A stretch of DNA of 64,000 bases from positions 205,743 to 269,742 of the forward strand of contig LIQB01000003.2 of NCBI GenBank assembly GCA_001411745.2. The letters are read 5' to 3'. The stretch comes from Psychrobacter glacincola (lineage in GTDB: Bacteria; Pseudomonadota; Gammaproteobacteria; Pseudomonadales; Moraxellaceae). A program made the translations under genes and the position numbers. The notes under the pieces were generated by a model. That model was not told the DNA's origin, did no database searches, and was given only the letters and a program-made list of their open reading frames with translations. Positions within the stretch are counted from its first letter, which is position 1. Each line of letters begins with the position of its first letter. Shown here in pieces: positions 17,449 through 26,979 of this stretch.

Positions 17449-18711
17449 ATGACGATTGATAAGAACAATCCTTTAGAACAGCAGAATAATCCAGATCGAG
17501 ATGGTTCAAGTGGCTCAAATGTTGAGGCAAGCACACACCGCCGTAAAAAACCACGCCGTGATGGGAAAGGTAGTAATACCAAAGCCAATAACCCAACTAC
17601 CGCTAAATCAAAAAAAGACAAAGCTCTGAGCGGTAGTAAGGATGCGGGTAAAGACAGTCAAGCAATGACCACCCAAGCAGCCAATCCTGAGCTAGAATCG
17701 GGTGATGCCGCTGATGATGCTGCTGCAATCGCTGAAGGCGGTATCAAAGCCGTTGGCAACCAGCGTATTATTCCGTTTATGAAGATAGAAAAGCCAATGG
17801 CACTTTTATCTCTATTGATGGTTATTGGTAGTATCATTGCAATTGCAGTAAACGGTCTAAACTTAGGACTTGATTTTACGGGTGGTGTGTCCGCAGATGT
17901 GCGTTACGAGCAGCCTGTTGAGCAAGTTGAAGTCGTACAAGCATTGGCCGATAATGGCTTTGATGATGCCGTGGTACAGTATCTTGGTACGCGAGAAGAA
18001 CTCCTCGTACGCTTGCCACCACAGTCTGATAACGTAGACGGCCTAAATAGTAGCCTGACTAAAGCATTAACCCTGCCTAATAATAATGTTGAAATCAGTA
18101 ACGTTAATATTATTGGCAGCCAAGTTGGTAATGAAATTTATCTAAACTCAGTCATGTCACTGGTATTAGCATTGGTTTGTATGTTGGGCTATGTTGCCTT
18201 ACGTTTCCAATTTAAACTCGCTCTTGGTGCGGTATTATCGCTGTTTCATGATGCTATCGTGACCATTGGTGTTTTTGCCTTATTTGGCTTTCCTTTCGAC
18301 TTAACCGTCTTGGCGGCCGTCTTGGCACTGGTTGGTTATTCTATCAATGATACAATTGTTGTGTATGACCGTATTCGTGAGAATTTTCGTCGTGTCCGTG
18401 GTATCACACCTCGCCAGACCGTTGACCTGTCTTTGACCGAAACGTTGCGCCGTACCATTATGACCATTTCCACTGTTTTACTGGTCGTACTTGCCATGCT
18501 ATTCTTAGGCGGCGATGGACTGTTCTGGTTCTCAGTAGCGCTCTTCATTGGTCTGCTTGCTGGTACTTACTCATCAACGTATATTGCAAGCTCGATTCCA
18601 TTACGTATGGGTCTATCACGCGATGACTTTATTGTGAAAGTAAAACCTGAGTTTGAAGAAGAAATTGTCACTTTCAATGATCCAAAAATGTTTGAACAAG
18701 ACAATGCTTAA
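17449..18711 (+). CDS. secF: protein translocase subunit SecF with long N-terminal extension
   Basis: SecF is the partner of SecD. The conserved part begins near residue 107 (IPFMKIEKPMALLSLLM) and shows GLDFTGGV, then GYSINDTIVVYDRIREN and the six-helix core. Before it lies a hydrophilic stretch of about 105 residues rich in Lys, Asp, Asn and Ser (for example HRRKKPRRDGKG), absent from E. coli SecF (323 residues against 420 here). The extension should be cytoplasmic and disordered. The ATG has an AGGAG site. A terminator follows the gene. Confidence 0.96.
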   Translation: MTIDKNNPLEQQNNPDRDGSSGSNVEASTHRRKKPRRDGKGSNTKANNPTTAKSKKDKALSGSKDAGKDSQAMTTQAANPELESGDAADDAAAIAEGGIKAVGNQRIIPFMKIEKPMALLSLLMVIGSIIAIAVNGLNLGLDFTGGVSADVRYEQPVEQVEVVQALADNGFDDAVVQYLGTREELLVRLPPQSDNVDGLNSSLTKALTLPNNNVEISNVNIIGSQVGNEIYLNSVMSLVLALVCMLGYVALRFQFKLALGAVLSLFHDAIVTIGVFALFGFPFDLTVLAAVLALVGYSINDTIVVYDRIRENFRRVRGITPRQTVDLSLTETLRRTIMTISTVLLVVLAMLFLGGDGLFWFSVALFIGLLAGTYSSTYIASSIPLRMGLSRDDFIVKVKPEFEEEIVTFNDPKMFEQDNA

Positions 18712-18770
18712 TAAATTTTATACTTTCTAAAGCTAATCGCTAGCTAAGATAGTATTTAAGCAAGCATCAA

Positions 18771-18814
18771 AAAAAGCACCTGACTCGTGAATAATGAGTC
18801 TAGGTGCTTTTGTC
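18771..18814 (+). terminator. intrinsic terminator after secF
   Basis: The stem aaaagcacctgactc pairs with gagtctaggtgctttt around a short loop, and Ts follow. It lies 60 bases after secF. Confidence 0.85.
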
Positions 18815-18873
18815 TTTGTAGCTATTTTTGCCTTGAATATCACACTTGCTAGAGCTAACTCCATTTAAAACAG

Positions 18874-18956
18874 AGTCAAGGCAACAAAGTACAAATATAT
18901 AAGTCATACTTCAAGTAAGGTTAACGCCGTAACGCCTTTATAGTGAATTGACTATA
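18874..18956. repeat. degenerate copy of the 110-bp intergenic element
   Basis: It runs from gagtcaaggc to attgactata and includes acaaagtacaaat and cgccgtaacg, which echo the centres of the copies at 3238 and 21708. The right terminus is preserved and the left is worn. Confidence 0.4.
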
Positions 18957-19024
18957 CGGTAATGTCATAGCGTTAATGACACTAACTCCGCCCTTCTTGT
19001 TTTTCAGCGATAAACGAGCCAAAA

Positions 19025-20446
19025 ATGCCAATGACCACCTCGCCACCTAGTGCTATGCCACCGATTGATACTCGCTATACACGTATCATTGCTATTGCGT
19101 TGCCCGTGTTATTGGCCAACCTAGCCATGCCACTACAAAGCGTCATCGATACCGCGATCGTGGGTAACATGAATGACACGGCTAAACTTGCTGGGATGGG
19201 CTTGGCGATACAGTTATTGTCTTTATTGCTCGTGAGTTTTAACTTTTTGCAATATGCCTCGTCTGGGCTATCGGCTCAAGCGCTAGGACAATCGGTCAAT
19301 CATGTTGATAATTCTACTCATATCACAAAATCGTCAAGCCAAACTCAATCACCCCTACTATCAATCTTGCAACGTGCCTTGTTATTAGCGTTTGCTATCG
19401 GTAGCATTCTGTTATTGGCAAAGCCTTGGTTGATAGATTTTGGTTTGCAAGCCCTATCGGCCAACCCCGAAAGTGGGCAAGCGGCAAAGACTTATTTGGA
19501 TGTACGCTTTTGGGGCGTCATCGCTGAGCTAATGAACTTTGCCTTTATTGGTTGGTTTGCTGGTCAAGGTAAGACTCGTTACATGCTTTACCAGCAAGGC
19601 TTTATCGCCATGCTGAATATCATTCTAACCTTGTTTTTTGTCTATGGGATGCAGATGGGCTTGGTTGGGGTGGCGTTAGGAACCACTATTGCCTTTTGGC
19701 TGGGCGTGATACTAGCATTGTGGCTCAGCCGTCAGCATTTGCAAATATCTTGGCAATCCTTATTCACTGCCGACAAGCAACATTTTTCTAAAGAAAAAAT
19801 GCTTAGGCTATTTTCATTAAATAAAGATATTTTTATCCGTACTCTGATCTTGACGTTGAGTTTCGCTTGGATTACCCGCTTGTCGGCTCAAAGTGGTGAC
19901 GTCATCCTAGCCGCCAACGCTATTTTGCTTCAAGTATTAAGTATCTCAGCCTTTGCTCTTGATGGCGTGGCAGTATCGGCTGAGACATTAAGCGGTCAAG
20001 CAGCAGGACGACGGGATTGGCCACGCTTTCGTACTATCGTCAAGCGCACCGGTATCGTCAGTTATGGTCTAGCGATAATGTTAAGTGCTATATGGTGGCT
20101 GGCGATGCCAACATATTTGCAATTTATGACCAATATCGAGTCCGTTTTTACGCTGGCATATGAGTACCATCTTTATGCGGTATTGCTACCTCTCGTTGGC
20201 GTTGGTGCCTATTGGCTAGATGGTATATTTTTTGGCTTAACTGCCGGCAATGTGATTCGTAACGCAGCTTTGATACTCGCCGCTATCTTTTTTCCACTCA
20301 GCTGGTTGCTCTACCAACAGTGGGATATGACTGGTATTTGGCTAAGCGTGTGGTGTTTGTTATTACTTCGGCTGATTATTTTGGGTGGCTTCTTGTACCG
20401 AGCTCATCAAACAGCCAGCTATGAAAAGCTCCAGCCGTCTGTGTAA
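19025..20446 (+). CDS. dinF: MATE family efflux transporter, DinF-like
   Basis: A 473-residue inner-membrane protein with twelve predicted helices in two halves. The N-terminal signature (ALPVLLANLAMPLQSVIDTAIVGNM) and LSAQALGQ match the DinF branch of MATE exporters, which exchange Na+ or H+ for organic cations or other compounds. The second half repeats the fold (ILLQVLSISAFALDGVAVSAETLSGQA). A polar loop after the second or third helix (about 85-115, Ser/Thr/Gln-rich) is longer than usual. There is no strong ribosome site. It stands alone between the secF terminator and azlC. Substrate cannot be read from sequence. Confidence 0.88.
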   Translation: MPMTTSPPSAMPPIDTRYTRIIAIALPVLLANLAMPLQSVIDTAIVGNMNDTAKLAGMGLAIQLLSLLLVSFNFLQYASSGLSAQALGQSVNHVDNSTHITKSSSQTQSPLLSILQRALLLAFAIGSILLLAKPWLIDFGLQALSANPESGQAAKTYLDVRFWGVIAELMNFAFIGWFAGQGKTRYMLYQQGFIAMLNIILTLFFVYGMQMGLVGVALGTTIAFWLGVILALWLSRQHLQISWQSLFTADKQHFSKEKMLRLFSLNKDIFIRTLILTLSFAWITRLSAQSGDVILAANAILLQVLSISAFALDGVAVSAETLSGQAAGRRDWPRFRTIVKRTGIVSYGLAIMLSAIWWLAMPTYLQFMTNIESVFTLAYEYHLYAVLLPLVGVGAYWLDGIFFGLTAGNVIRNAALILAAIFFPLSWLLYQQWDMTGIWLSVWCLLLLRLIILGGFLYRAHQTASYEKLQPSV

Positions 20447-20587
20447 TGTTCTTCGATTAAGTGCATTTTTTCTAGGGTGTTTTTGCCATTGTTCGGGCTA
20501 GGCTTCATTTTAAAACCAGTTTTCTAACATCAATCTTTCCGCAAAATATTAATAATAACCAAAAAACAGCAAAAATTAGGATGTCAT

Positions 20588-21319
20588 GTGACTACTCATT
20601 CAAAAGAATTACATCAACAGCATGAGACCAGCTACGACTGGGCGGCGGGGTTCAAAAAAAGCCTACCTGTGGCGATGGGCTATTTACCTGCGGGTATCGC
20701 CTTTGGTGTGCTGGCACAAGTTGCTGGTATTCCTGTATGGGCAACGATTATGCTGAGTATTGTACTGTATGCGGGCGCCGCTCAATATGCTTGTTTGCCG
20801 ATGCTGAGCGCTGGTTTACCGATTGGTAGCATCGCAACCAATATTGCCGCTATTAATTTACGTCATGTATTTTATGGTATGCCATTATTGCAATACCTAC
20901 CAGAACATAAGCTTGCCAAAACCTATTGCCTATTTGCCCTGACTGATGAAACTTTCTCTGTTATGACCAGTTTACCTAATGAGTCAAGACAAGCGTTGAT
21001 ACTACCATTGAGCTTATTTAATCAAAGCTGGTGGGTACTAGCGAGCACGGTTGGTGTCATGATCGGCAGTACTCTGAGCGATTTAGTACCACATTTGGAT
21101 TTTGCCTTAGTCTGTCTGTTTGCGATCTTAGCTTATGAGCAGTTCCAAAGTATCAAACGTTATTTCCCCATTGCTATTGCTATCATTTCTTTAGCGGTGG
21201 CCTCCTTATTTACTAGCAATTGGTTGTTATTGGTGGCAATCACCATTTGTATGCTATTGATTTTAGCTCGTGGGTTTTGGACGCAGCGTAATATGACAGG
21301 AGCCAACAATGACCAGTAG
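20588..21319 (+). CDS. azlC: AzlC family branched-chain amino acid exporter, large subunit
   Basis: AzlC and AzlD together export branched-chain amino acids and analogues. The 243-residue protein shows the family start (GFKKSLPVAMGYLPAGIAFGVLA) and INLRHVFYGMPL, with about seven membrane helices. It starts with GTG after an AGGA site six bases upstream; a nearby ATG is out of frame. The stop overlaps azlD by 11 bases, so the two are translationally coupled. Confidence 0.94.
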   Translation: MTTHSKELHQQHETSYDWAAGFKKSLPVAMGYLPAGIAFGVLAQVAGIPVWATIMLSIVLYAGAAQYACLPMLSAGLPIGSIATNIAAINLRHVFYGMPLLQYLPEHKLAKTYCLFALTDETFSVMTSLPNESRQALILPLSLFNQSWWVLASTVGVMIGSTLSDLVPHLDFALVCLFAILAYEQFQSIKRYFPIAIAIISLAVASLFTSNWLLLVAITICMLLILARGFWTQRNMTGANNDQ

Positions 21320-21674
21320 TTACCTTATTTTTGCAACTTTTGCGATGGCCGCCGTGACCTTTATTACCCGCGCGCTACCTGCATTAATACCCAGAAAGCT
21401 GTTAGACACACCTTGGCTGCATCGGCTCAATGAGAGCTTGCCGCTATCAGTCATGGTATTGCTTATTTTAACCAGTCTTTCTTATCAAAATTTATCGGCA
21501 ACGACTGGGCTAAATAACGCTGAACTACATTTATTGATGGCACAAATTGGTGCCCTTATTTTGGTGTTGTTCATTTATCATATCAGCCGTCAGTTATTGG
21601 TCAGTATGGTCGTTGGCATCGCCGCCATTAATGGCTTGCTATGGGTATTTACTAATTTTTTAAGTGGATACTAG
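21309..21674 (+). CDS. azlD: AzlD family branched-chain amino acid exporter, small subunit
   Basis: A 121-residue membrane protein with four helices and the family motif TFITRALPALIPRK near the N-terminus. It forms the export complex with AzlC, whose gene it overlaps. A 110-bp repeat element follows within 35 bases. Confidence 0.93.
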   Translation: MTSSYLIFATFAMAAVTFITRALPALIPRKLLDTPWLHRLNESLPLSVMVLLILTSLSYQNLSATTGLNNAELHLLMAQIGALILVLFIYHISRQLLVSMVVGIAAINGLLWVFTNFLSGY

Positions 21675-21707
21675 AAAATTGAGAAATATGTGAATGGATA
21701 ACAGCTT

Positions 21708-21817
21708 CTATAGTCAAGGAATTTTAGAATCGCTACAAGGCGACCGACCACAGATAGTACACTGAGTACATCTAGGGCGGGTAACACCGTAGCGGTTTAA
21801 AAGTGCTCTGACTATAG
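21708..21817. repeat. 110-bp intergenic element with terminal inverted repeats, copy 2
   Basis: Ends ctatagtc and gactatag; interior shares ctacaagg, gtacactgagtac and gtaacaccgta with copy 1 at 3238-3346. It lies between azlD and the purF terminator and has no coding frame. Confidence 0.65.
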
Positions 21818-21863
21818 TTCATATGAATAATTTTAAACCCTGTAATTGAACTATATTTAAAAT

Positions 21864-21900
21864 AAAAAAAAGCTAGATTCTTATGAGAATCCAGCCTTTT
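21864..21900 (-). terminator. intrinsic terminator after purF
   Basis: Read on the minus strand, the stem ggctggattctc/gagaatctagct is followed by a run of Ts. It lies 50 bases past the purF stop. Confidence 0.85.
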
Positions 21901-21906
21901 ACTTTC

Positions 21907-21936
21907 TAAAAGTGCTGCAAAAAACTGGCACTTTTA
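21907..21936 (-). terminator. second hairpin after purF, weak
   Basis: Perfect arms taaaagtgc/gcactttta flank a 12-base loop. No good T run follows on the minus strand, so it may only protect the transcript end. Confidence 0.4.
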
Positions 21937-21949
21937 AGAAATTGAGAGC

Positions 21950-23485
21950 TTAAAGCTCTTCGACGCCCATCATATCAACTGGGGTATCAGCCACTATCTG
22001 TACGCCTTTTTTGCCTGTCTTGGCAGTGTCATTGCGCTGCTCTTGTAGGTGTTCAAGATATGCTTCATTGATCTGCCCAGTAATGTAGCAACCATTAAAT
22101 ACGGCACAATCAAAACCCTCAACTTTGCTGTACTTGGTGTCTTTTACTGCATCAATCAAGTCGTCCAAATCTTGAAAAATTAATCTATCAGCACCGATGA
22201 TATCGCGTACTTCTTCTACCGTATGACCTGAGGCAATAAGCTCACTGCGTACTGGCATATCGATACCATAGACGTTTGGATATTTAACCGGTGGCGCGGC
22301 GCTAGCAAAAAACACTTTATTCGCACCAGCATCGCGTGCCATTTGGATGATTTCATGGCAAGTGGTACCACGAACGATAGAATCATCAACCAACAGGACG
22401 TTTTTACCTTTGAACTCAAGTGGTACGGCGCTGAGTTTTTGACGAACTGATTTTTTACGTTGTTGTTGACCTGGCATGATAAAGGTACGACCGATATAGC
22501 GGTTTTTCATAAACCCTTCACGGTACTTAATATTCATTTTTAGTGCCAGCTCCATCGCTGACGTACGCGAGGTATCTGGAATAGGAATCACCACATCGAT
22601 ATCGTGATCTTCACCCCATTCAGCAAGGATTTTATCAGCCAGCTTTTCACCCATACGTAAGCGTGCTTTGTAAACTGAGATGTTGTCCATGATAGAATCT
22701 GGACGGGCAAAATACACATATTCGAAGATACAAGGCGTGTATTCTTGCTGCTCAACACACTGATGGGTATGTAATTTATGATCTAAATCAATGAATATGG
22801 CTTCGCCAGGTTTTACATCACGGATAATACTAAATCCTGATCCTGTCAGCGCAACTGACTCTGAGGCAACCATGTACTCGGTGCCACCATTCGGTGCCAT
22901 GCGCTTACCGAAAATAAGCGGACGAATACCGTTTGGATCACGAAATGCGAGCAAACCATGACCAGTAATCAAAGCGACCACGCCATAAGCGCCTTCGACA
23001 CGACCATATACAGCCGTGACTGCTTCAAAGATATCAGCAGGCGTTGCTTTGGTTTTACCCAAGTTTTGCATTTCATGAGCAAGCACGTTTAGCAATACTT
23101 CTGAATCTGAATCGGTATTAAGATGGCGGCGATCTTCGATGTATAAAGACTTGGCTAAACTCTCAGCATTGGTCAAGTTACCATTGTGTGCAAGGGTAAT
23201 ACCATAAGGTGAGTTGACATAAAATGGTTGAGCTTCGGCACTGCTTGACGTGCCTGCTGTTGGATAACGAACGTGACCGATACCGAACTTACCAACCAAT
23301 TTCATCATATGACGATTCATAAATACGTCACGTACCATGCCATTTTCTTTACGTAGATAGAGTCGTCCATCTTGCAAAGTGACAATACCCGCTGCATCTT
23401 GCCCACGATGCTGTAGCATCGTCAAACCGTCATAAAGAATCTGATTGACTGGTTCGTGAGCTGCAACTCCAATGACTCCACACAT
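21950..23485 (-). CDS. purF: amidophosphoribosyltransferase
   Basis: PurF makes phosphoribosylamine from PRPP and glutamine, the first committed step of purine synthesis. C2 directly after the start Met (MCGVIGV) is the glutaminase nucleophile, so there is no propeptide. Further marks are [16 protein letters not shown] and the PRPP loop [13 protein letters not shown]. Length 511 is like E. coli (505). It is the last gene of the minus-strand run, 317 bases after cvpA, a conserved neighbour. Confidence 0.98.
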   Translation of the reverse strand: MCGVIGVAAHEPVNQILYDGLTMLQHRGQDAAGIVTLQDGRLYLRKENGMVRDVFMNRHMMKLVGKFGIGHVRYPTAGTSSSAEAQPFYVNSPYGITLAHNGNLTNAESLAKSLYIEDRRHLNTDSDSEVLLNVLAHEMQNLGKTKATPADIFEAVTAVYGRVEGAYGVVALITGHGLLAFRDPNGIRPLIFGKRMAPNGGTEYMVASESVALTGSGFSIIRDVKPGEAIFIDLDHKLHTHQCVEQQEYTPCIFEYVYFARPDSIMDNISVYKARLRMGEKLADKILAEWGEDHDIDVVIPIPDTSRTSAMELALKMNIKYREGFMKNRYIGRTFIMPGQQQRKKSVRQKLSAVPLEFKGKNVLLVDDSIVRGTTCHEIIQMARDAGANKVFFASAAPPVKYPNVYGIDMPVRSELIASGHTVEEVRDIIGADRLIFQDLDDLIDAVKDTKYSKVEGFDCAVFNGCYITGQINEAYLEHLQEQRNDTAKTGKKGVQIVADTPVDMMGVEEL

Positions 23486-23802
23486 AATAGCTATATCCTA
23501 TTTTGACTCATTAATTAGTACTACAATAGTGGCAAGACTGCTAACAGTAGACTATCAAAAATGCGTACTGTTACTCACCGACGACCTGATGACTGTTGTT
23601 CAGAATTTAACGAATATTTATCTTTTGACTATTAAAAAAATGCACTATTTATTGGCATTTGTGGTCTCTAAATGCGATTAAATAATTTTTTATCAAGGAT
23701 AACTTACAAAGAAGATATGATAGAGGCGATAACCTCTAGCACCATAAACCCAAGCTATCAGCATCGAATCATTGAGACATTAAAGGCTAACCGTAAAAAT
23801 AC
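23486..23802. other. cvpA-purF intergenic region, nothing recognised
   Basis: These 317 bases probably contain a purF promoter. I see no hairpin or purine-repressor-like operator that I would defend, and a 69-codon frame on the plus strand looks like chance. Confidence 0.35.
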
Positions 23803-24300
23803 TTACGATTGATTGACTTGGTCCCAAGCCATACCTAACACATCTGAGACCAATGCTTTACCCATCGGGGCATAAGGCAATAGCTCAGGCGCGAGCACTG
23901 ACGTTTGCCATTGTGGCATTTGCACCAGTAACGGCGCGCTGACGCTAAGCACAACTAAGACCATCAGTACATTTTTAGCAGCACCAAGTACACCACCTGC
24001 CATTTTGTCAACGACACCCAAGCGTAAGGTTTTAAGCACGCCTGAGAATACAAATGCCACTAAGTGCATGATGGCCAATATGATTATCACTACCAATAAA
24101 AATGCCATTGCCATTTGTAAAACAGGGTTTTGTACCATACCTGATAGTTGCGGCGAAACCACTCCTGCCAAACGTGTGGCAGCGATCAGAGCAATAAACC
24201 AACCGACTAGACCAACCGCTGTTTTAATCAATCCGACTTGAAAGCCGCGCCATAAGCCGATCAAAACAACAATAGCAATCACGATATCCAGACCACTCAT
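23803..24300 (-). CDS. cvpA: CvpA family membrane protein
   Basis: A 165-residue inner-membrane protein with four helices, named for colicin V production. It begins MSGLDIVIAIVVLIGLWRGFQVGLI, the family signature. CvpA is linked to envelope stability in other bacteria, but its mechanism is not settled. It sits upstream of purF as in many gammaproteobacteria, here with a 317-base gap. Confidence 0.93.
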   Translation of the reverse strand: MSGLDIVIAIVVLIGLWRGFQVGLIKTAVGLVGWFIALIAATRLAGVVSPQLSGMVQNPVLQMAMAFLLVVIIILAIMHLVAFVFSGVLKTLRLGVVDKMAGGVLGAAKNVLMVLVVLSVSAPLLVQMPQWQTSVLAPELLPYAPMGKALVSDVLGMAWDQVNQS

Positions 24301-24436
24301 GTTCTACGCCTCATACCTTATTGATTTTTATCGGATGTTTACTTTCGTTTTTGTGACATATTAATCTTTGATGACTCAGCTCAAAATACAGTCGTCTTGT
24401 GCATCTGATAGGTAATGAGCTAGGGATATTGATCCG

Positions 24437-25471
24437 CTATAGCTCCATCGCGTCGTAATAGCCACCGATTGCTTGAATACAAGACTGTACCAGCCCAGGA
24501 CCACGATAAATGAGCCCCGTATAGAGCTGCACCATATCTGCACCCGCTTCGATTTTTTTGACGGCTTTTGCACCACTATCAATACCGCCGACGCCTATTA
24601 AAGCGACTTTACCATCTAGCTGATCGGAGAACTGTTGTAAAATTTGGGTACTAATGTGGCTGACTGGGCGACCGGATAGACCACCTGCTTGCTCACCATC
24701 AGGTAGGTCTTCAACACCAACACGGCTCAACGTGGTATTGGTCGCAATCAACCCATCTATCTCAAAATCGAGCAATTGCTGCGAGATATAGTCCACTTGT
24801 AGCGGCTCTAGATCAGGCGCAACTTTCAATACCAGTGGCACATAAAAACCATATTCAGTGGCTAATTGGCTGTGACGATTTTTAATCGTATCCAAAAGCT
24901 GAGTCAATGCCTCGCCACTTTGTAAATCACGCAGATTCTTCGTATTTGGTGAGGAGATATTAACGGTGATATAGGAGGCATGCGGATAAGCACGCTCTAA
25001 ACAATAGACATAATCATCGGCGGCTTGCTCTACTGGCGTATCGGCATTTTTGCCAATATTAATCCCAATATTGCCTTTATATTGACAGCGCTTGACGTTT
25101 TCGATCAAATAATCGATACCTTGGTTATTGAAACCCATTCGATTGATGATAGCGTCCGCTTGCTTGATTCTAAACAACCTTGGCTTATCATTGCCTATTT
25201 GCGGTCTTGGCGTGACCGTGCCCACTTCTATAAAACCAAAGCCCAGCTCAGCCAACGCATCGATATAATCACCATTTTTATCCAGTCCTGCCGCTAGGCC
25301 GACCGGATTGACGAATTGCAAGCCCATACAGTCTGTTGGCTGCATTGACTGACCGTATACCAAACCTAAAACACGTGCTTTATGAGCTTTATCTAATAAA
25401 GATAAGGTCATCTCGTGGGCGTGCTCTGGATCCATCTTAAACAAAAAAGGGCGAAGTAAGGCATAAGACAT
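24437..25471 (-). CDS. pyrD: dihydroorotate dehydrogenase (quinone), class 2
   Basis: PyrD oxidises dihydroorotate to orotate on the inner membrane, passing electrons through FMN to quinone. The ATG at 25471 gives 344 residues starting [21 protein letters not shown]; an upstream TTG at 25528 is in frame but unlikely. Marks include the N-terminal amphipathic helix, [21 protein letters not shown], the catalytic-serine block [11 protein letters not shown], and FMN contacts IGVGGIDSG and [10 protein letters not shown]. Length matches class 2 enzymes (E. coli 336). Confidence 0.97.
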   Translation of the reverse strand: MSYALLRPFLFKMDPEHAHEMTLSLLDKAHKARVLGLVYGQSMQPTDCMGLQFVNPVGLAAGLDKNGDYIDALAELGFGFIEVGTVTPRPQIGNDKPRLFRIKQADAIINRMGFNNQGIDYLIENVKRCQYKGNIGINIGKNADTPVEQAADDYVYCLERAYPHASYITVNISSPNTKNLRDLQSGEALTQLLDTIKNRHSQLATEYGFYVPLVLKVAPDLEPLQVDYISQQLLDFEIDGLIATNTTLSRVGVEDLPDGEQAGGLSGRPVSHISTQILQQFSDQLDGKVALIGVGGIDSGAKAVKKIEAGADMVQLYTGLIYRGPGLVQSCIQAIGGYYDAMEL

Positions 25472-25653
25472 AGTAATGGCAGACCCTGCTCGAAAGAAAT
25501 AGTGAGTGAATAGTGCGAATAAAATCAAGCGCTGCGATTATATCAGCTTAACAGAAATAAGAGCAAAGTTTCATGCGCTAAATTTCTGTATTAGAGTGCT
25601 AATAGCTATACCTACATATTAGCTAAGGAGCTGACAGATGTATTCTACAGTCC

Positions 25654-26199
25654 CTAAGGTACAGGACGACCATCCGTCAGGGCTATCCAACCACGGACAA
25701 TACGATAAAGATGCCATATGAAAGTAAAAATCATGATGAGCAGGCCAAATACCGCTAATAATACCGAACCAATGGCAATATTATTGCTATCAGCCAGCAT
25801 ACTGATGCCAAAGCCACCTAATGCAAAGGTAATGATAATAATACCTAAGAAGAAAAACACGATGCTATACCAAAAGGTCTTAATCTGCCAATCAAAATGC
25901 GTGGACAACCACGAACCCTCTGCGTCATGGCGCTTCGCATAGTTCATCACAATTGGTACAACCCACAGTAATCCAGCGGTAAAATAGCTGATTACGTATA
26001 AAAAATAAGTAATGTGATTATAAGTGATTAAAGAACGGCGCTTACCATTGCTCATATTGTCACTCGCCCCATAGCTCTGCCTTTGCTGAGTCATTTCATG
26101 ATCAAATGCAGCTTCAACTGACGCATTACTCTGGTGTTCAGCAGTTCTGGTCTGCTGATGGCTACGCGTGTCAGGTTTGCGATCAGAAGATTGATTCAT
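25654..26199 (-). CDS. uncharacterised membrane protein, DUF4870/Tic20-like
   Basis: A 181-residue protein with a polar, Gln/Ser-rich first 50 residues and three membrane helices (about 62-85, 108-130, 137-165). The helix spacing and the block LITYNHITYFLYVISYFTAGLL resemble DUF4870-type small membrane proteins of unknown function; that assignment is tentative. It lies between gspM and pyrD in the same direction with gaps of about 165 and 125 bases. Confidence 0.75.
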   Translation of the reverse strand: MNQSSDRKPDTRSHQQTRTAEHQSNASVEAAFDHEMTQQRQSYGASDNMSNGKRRSLITYNHITYFLYVISYFTAGLLWVVPIVMNYAKRHDAEGSWLSTHFDWQIKTFWYSIVFFFLGIIIITFALGGFGISMLADSNNIAIGSVLLAVFGLLIMIFTFIWHLYRIVRGWIALTDGRPVP

Positions 26200-26364
26200 C
26201 TTAAATATCCATCTCTGGCTGTGTGATAGTTAATTAATTGTGTCAAACGTGCGATTTTTCAATGATGCTAATGACAAATGGTTATTTTAGAAACTGATGA
26301 TCAGTTAGTTTGGGGCAATAGTAGATAAGGAGTAAAATACTTCCAGTTTCCACAGCATATCGAT

Positions 26365-26931
26365 TTATGAGGTGACAGTCGCTTGTACTTGAATGGCTTT
26401 GGTAACCAAGTCTTGCTGTATCGATAGCTGACTGAACTGCCAACCTTGCTGTTCGAGCTTTCCAAGTGCGGTGCTGACCACCGCTTGACTGGCATGATTG
26501 AAGCTCAGTTGCACAGCATCACCCGTCGCAACGACTTGGGCGTTGGCAATACCTGAGTTGTTTAACAATGCACTGATACTATTGGCAGGTGGCATGGCGG
26601 CTTCACCATCCGCTGCATTCATCGCATTACTATCGATATTGCCAGCTTGGGCACGCAACCAAAAGTAATCAGCCACTTGCTCTTGATAGTCGCGCTTACT
26701 GTCGTTTGCCGCTTGATGAATACTATAACCACCATAGCCACCAATGAACAATAATAAGAACATAGACAGTACGGCCAATGCCAACTGATCACGCGGCGAA
26801 AGTGCCTGCCAGCGTAACGATAGCATCTGTTGAAAATTATTTATACGCGTTGACAGCACATTGGTTCCAATACTGTTACTGGTCTCTGGCGTGATGTTGT
26901 TACGTTTGGTGCGGCGCTGCAATCGTTTCAT
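26365..26931 (-). CDS. gspM: type II secretion system protein GspM
   Basis: GspM is a bitopic inner-membrane subunit that pairs with GspL to couple the secretion ATPase to the pseudopilus. The 188-residue chain has a basic cytoplasmic part with WQALSPRDQLALAV just before a helix (about 48-68), then a periplasmic ferredoxin-like domain ending in the usual LEQQGWQFSQLSIQ type of block. It follows gspL after 48 bases. No other gsp genes are in the window. Confidence 0.88.
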   Translation of the reverse strand: MKRLQRRTKRNNITPETSNSIGTNVLSTRINNFQQMLSLRWQALSPRDQLALAVLSMFLLLFIGGYGGYSIHQAANDSKRDYQEQVADYFWLRAQAGNIDSNAMNAADGEAAMPPANSISALLNNSGIANAQVVATGDAVQLSFNHASQAVVSTALGKLEQQGWQFSQLSIQQDLVTKAIQVQATVTS

Positions 26932-26979
26932 TTTCCAACCTTTTTGACTTTTATTACCACTGCCTAGTTGGCAAATAAA

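Noticed and set aside
23472..23681. 69-codon frame overlapping the purF start
   Set aside because: No ribosome site and an odd product. It overlaps the purF promoter region.
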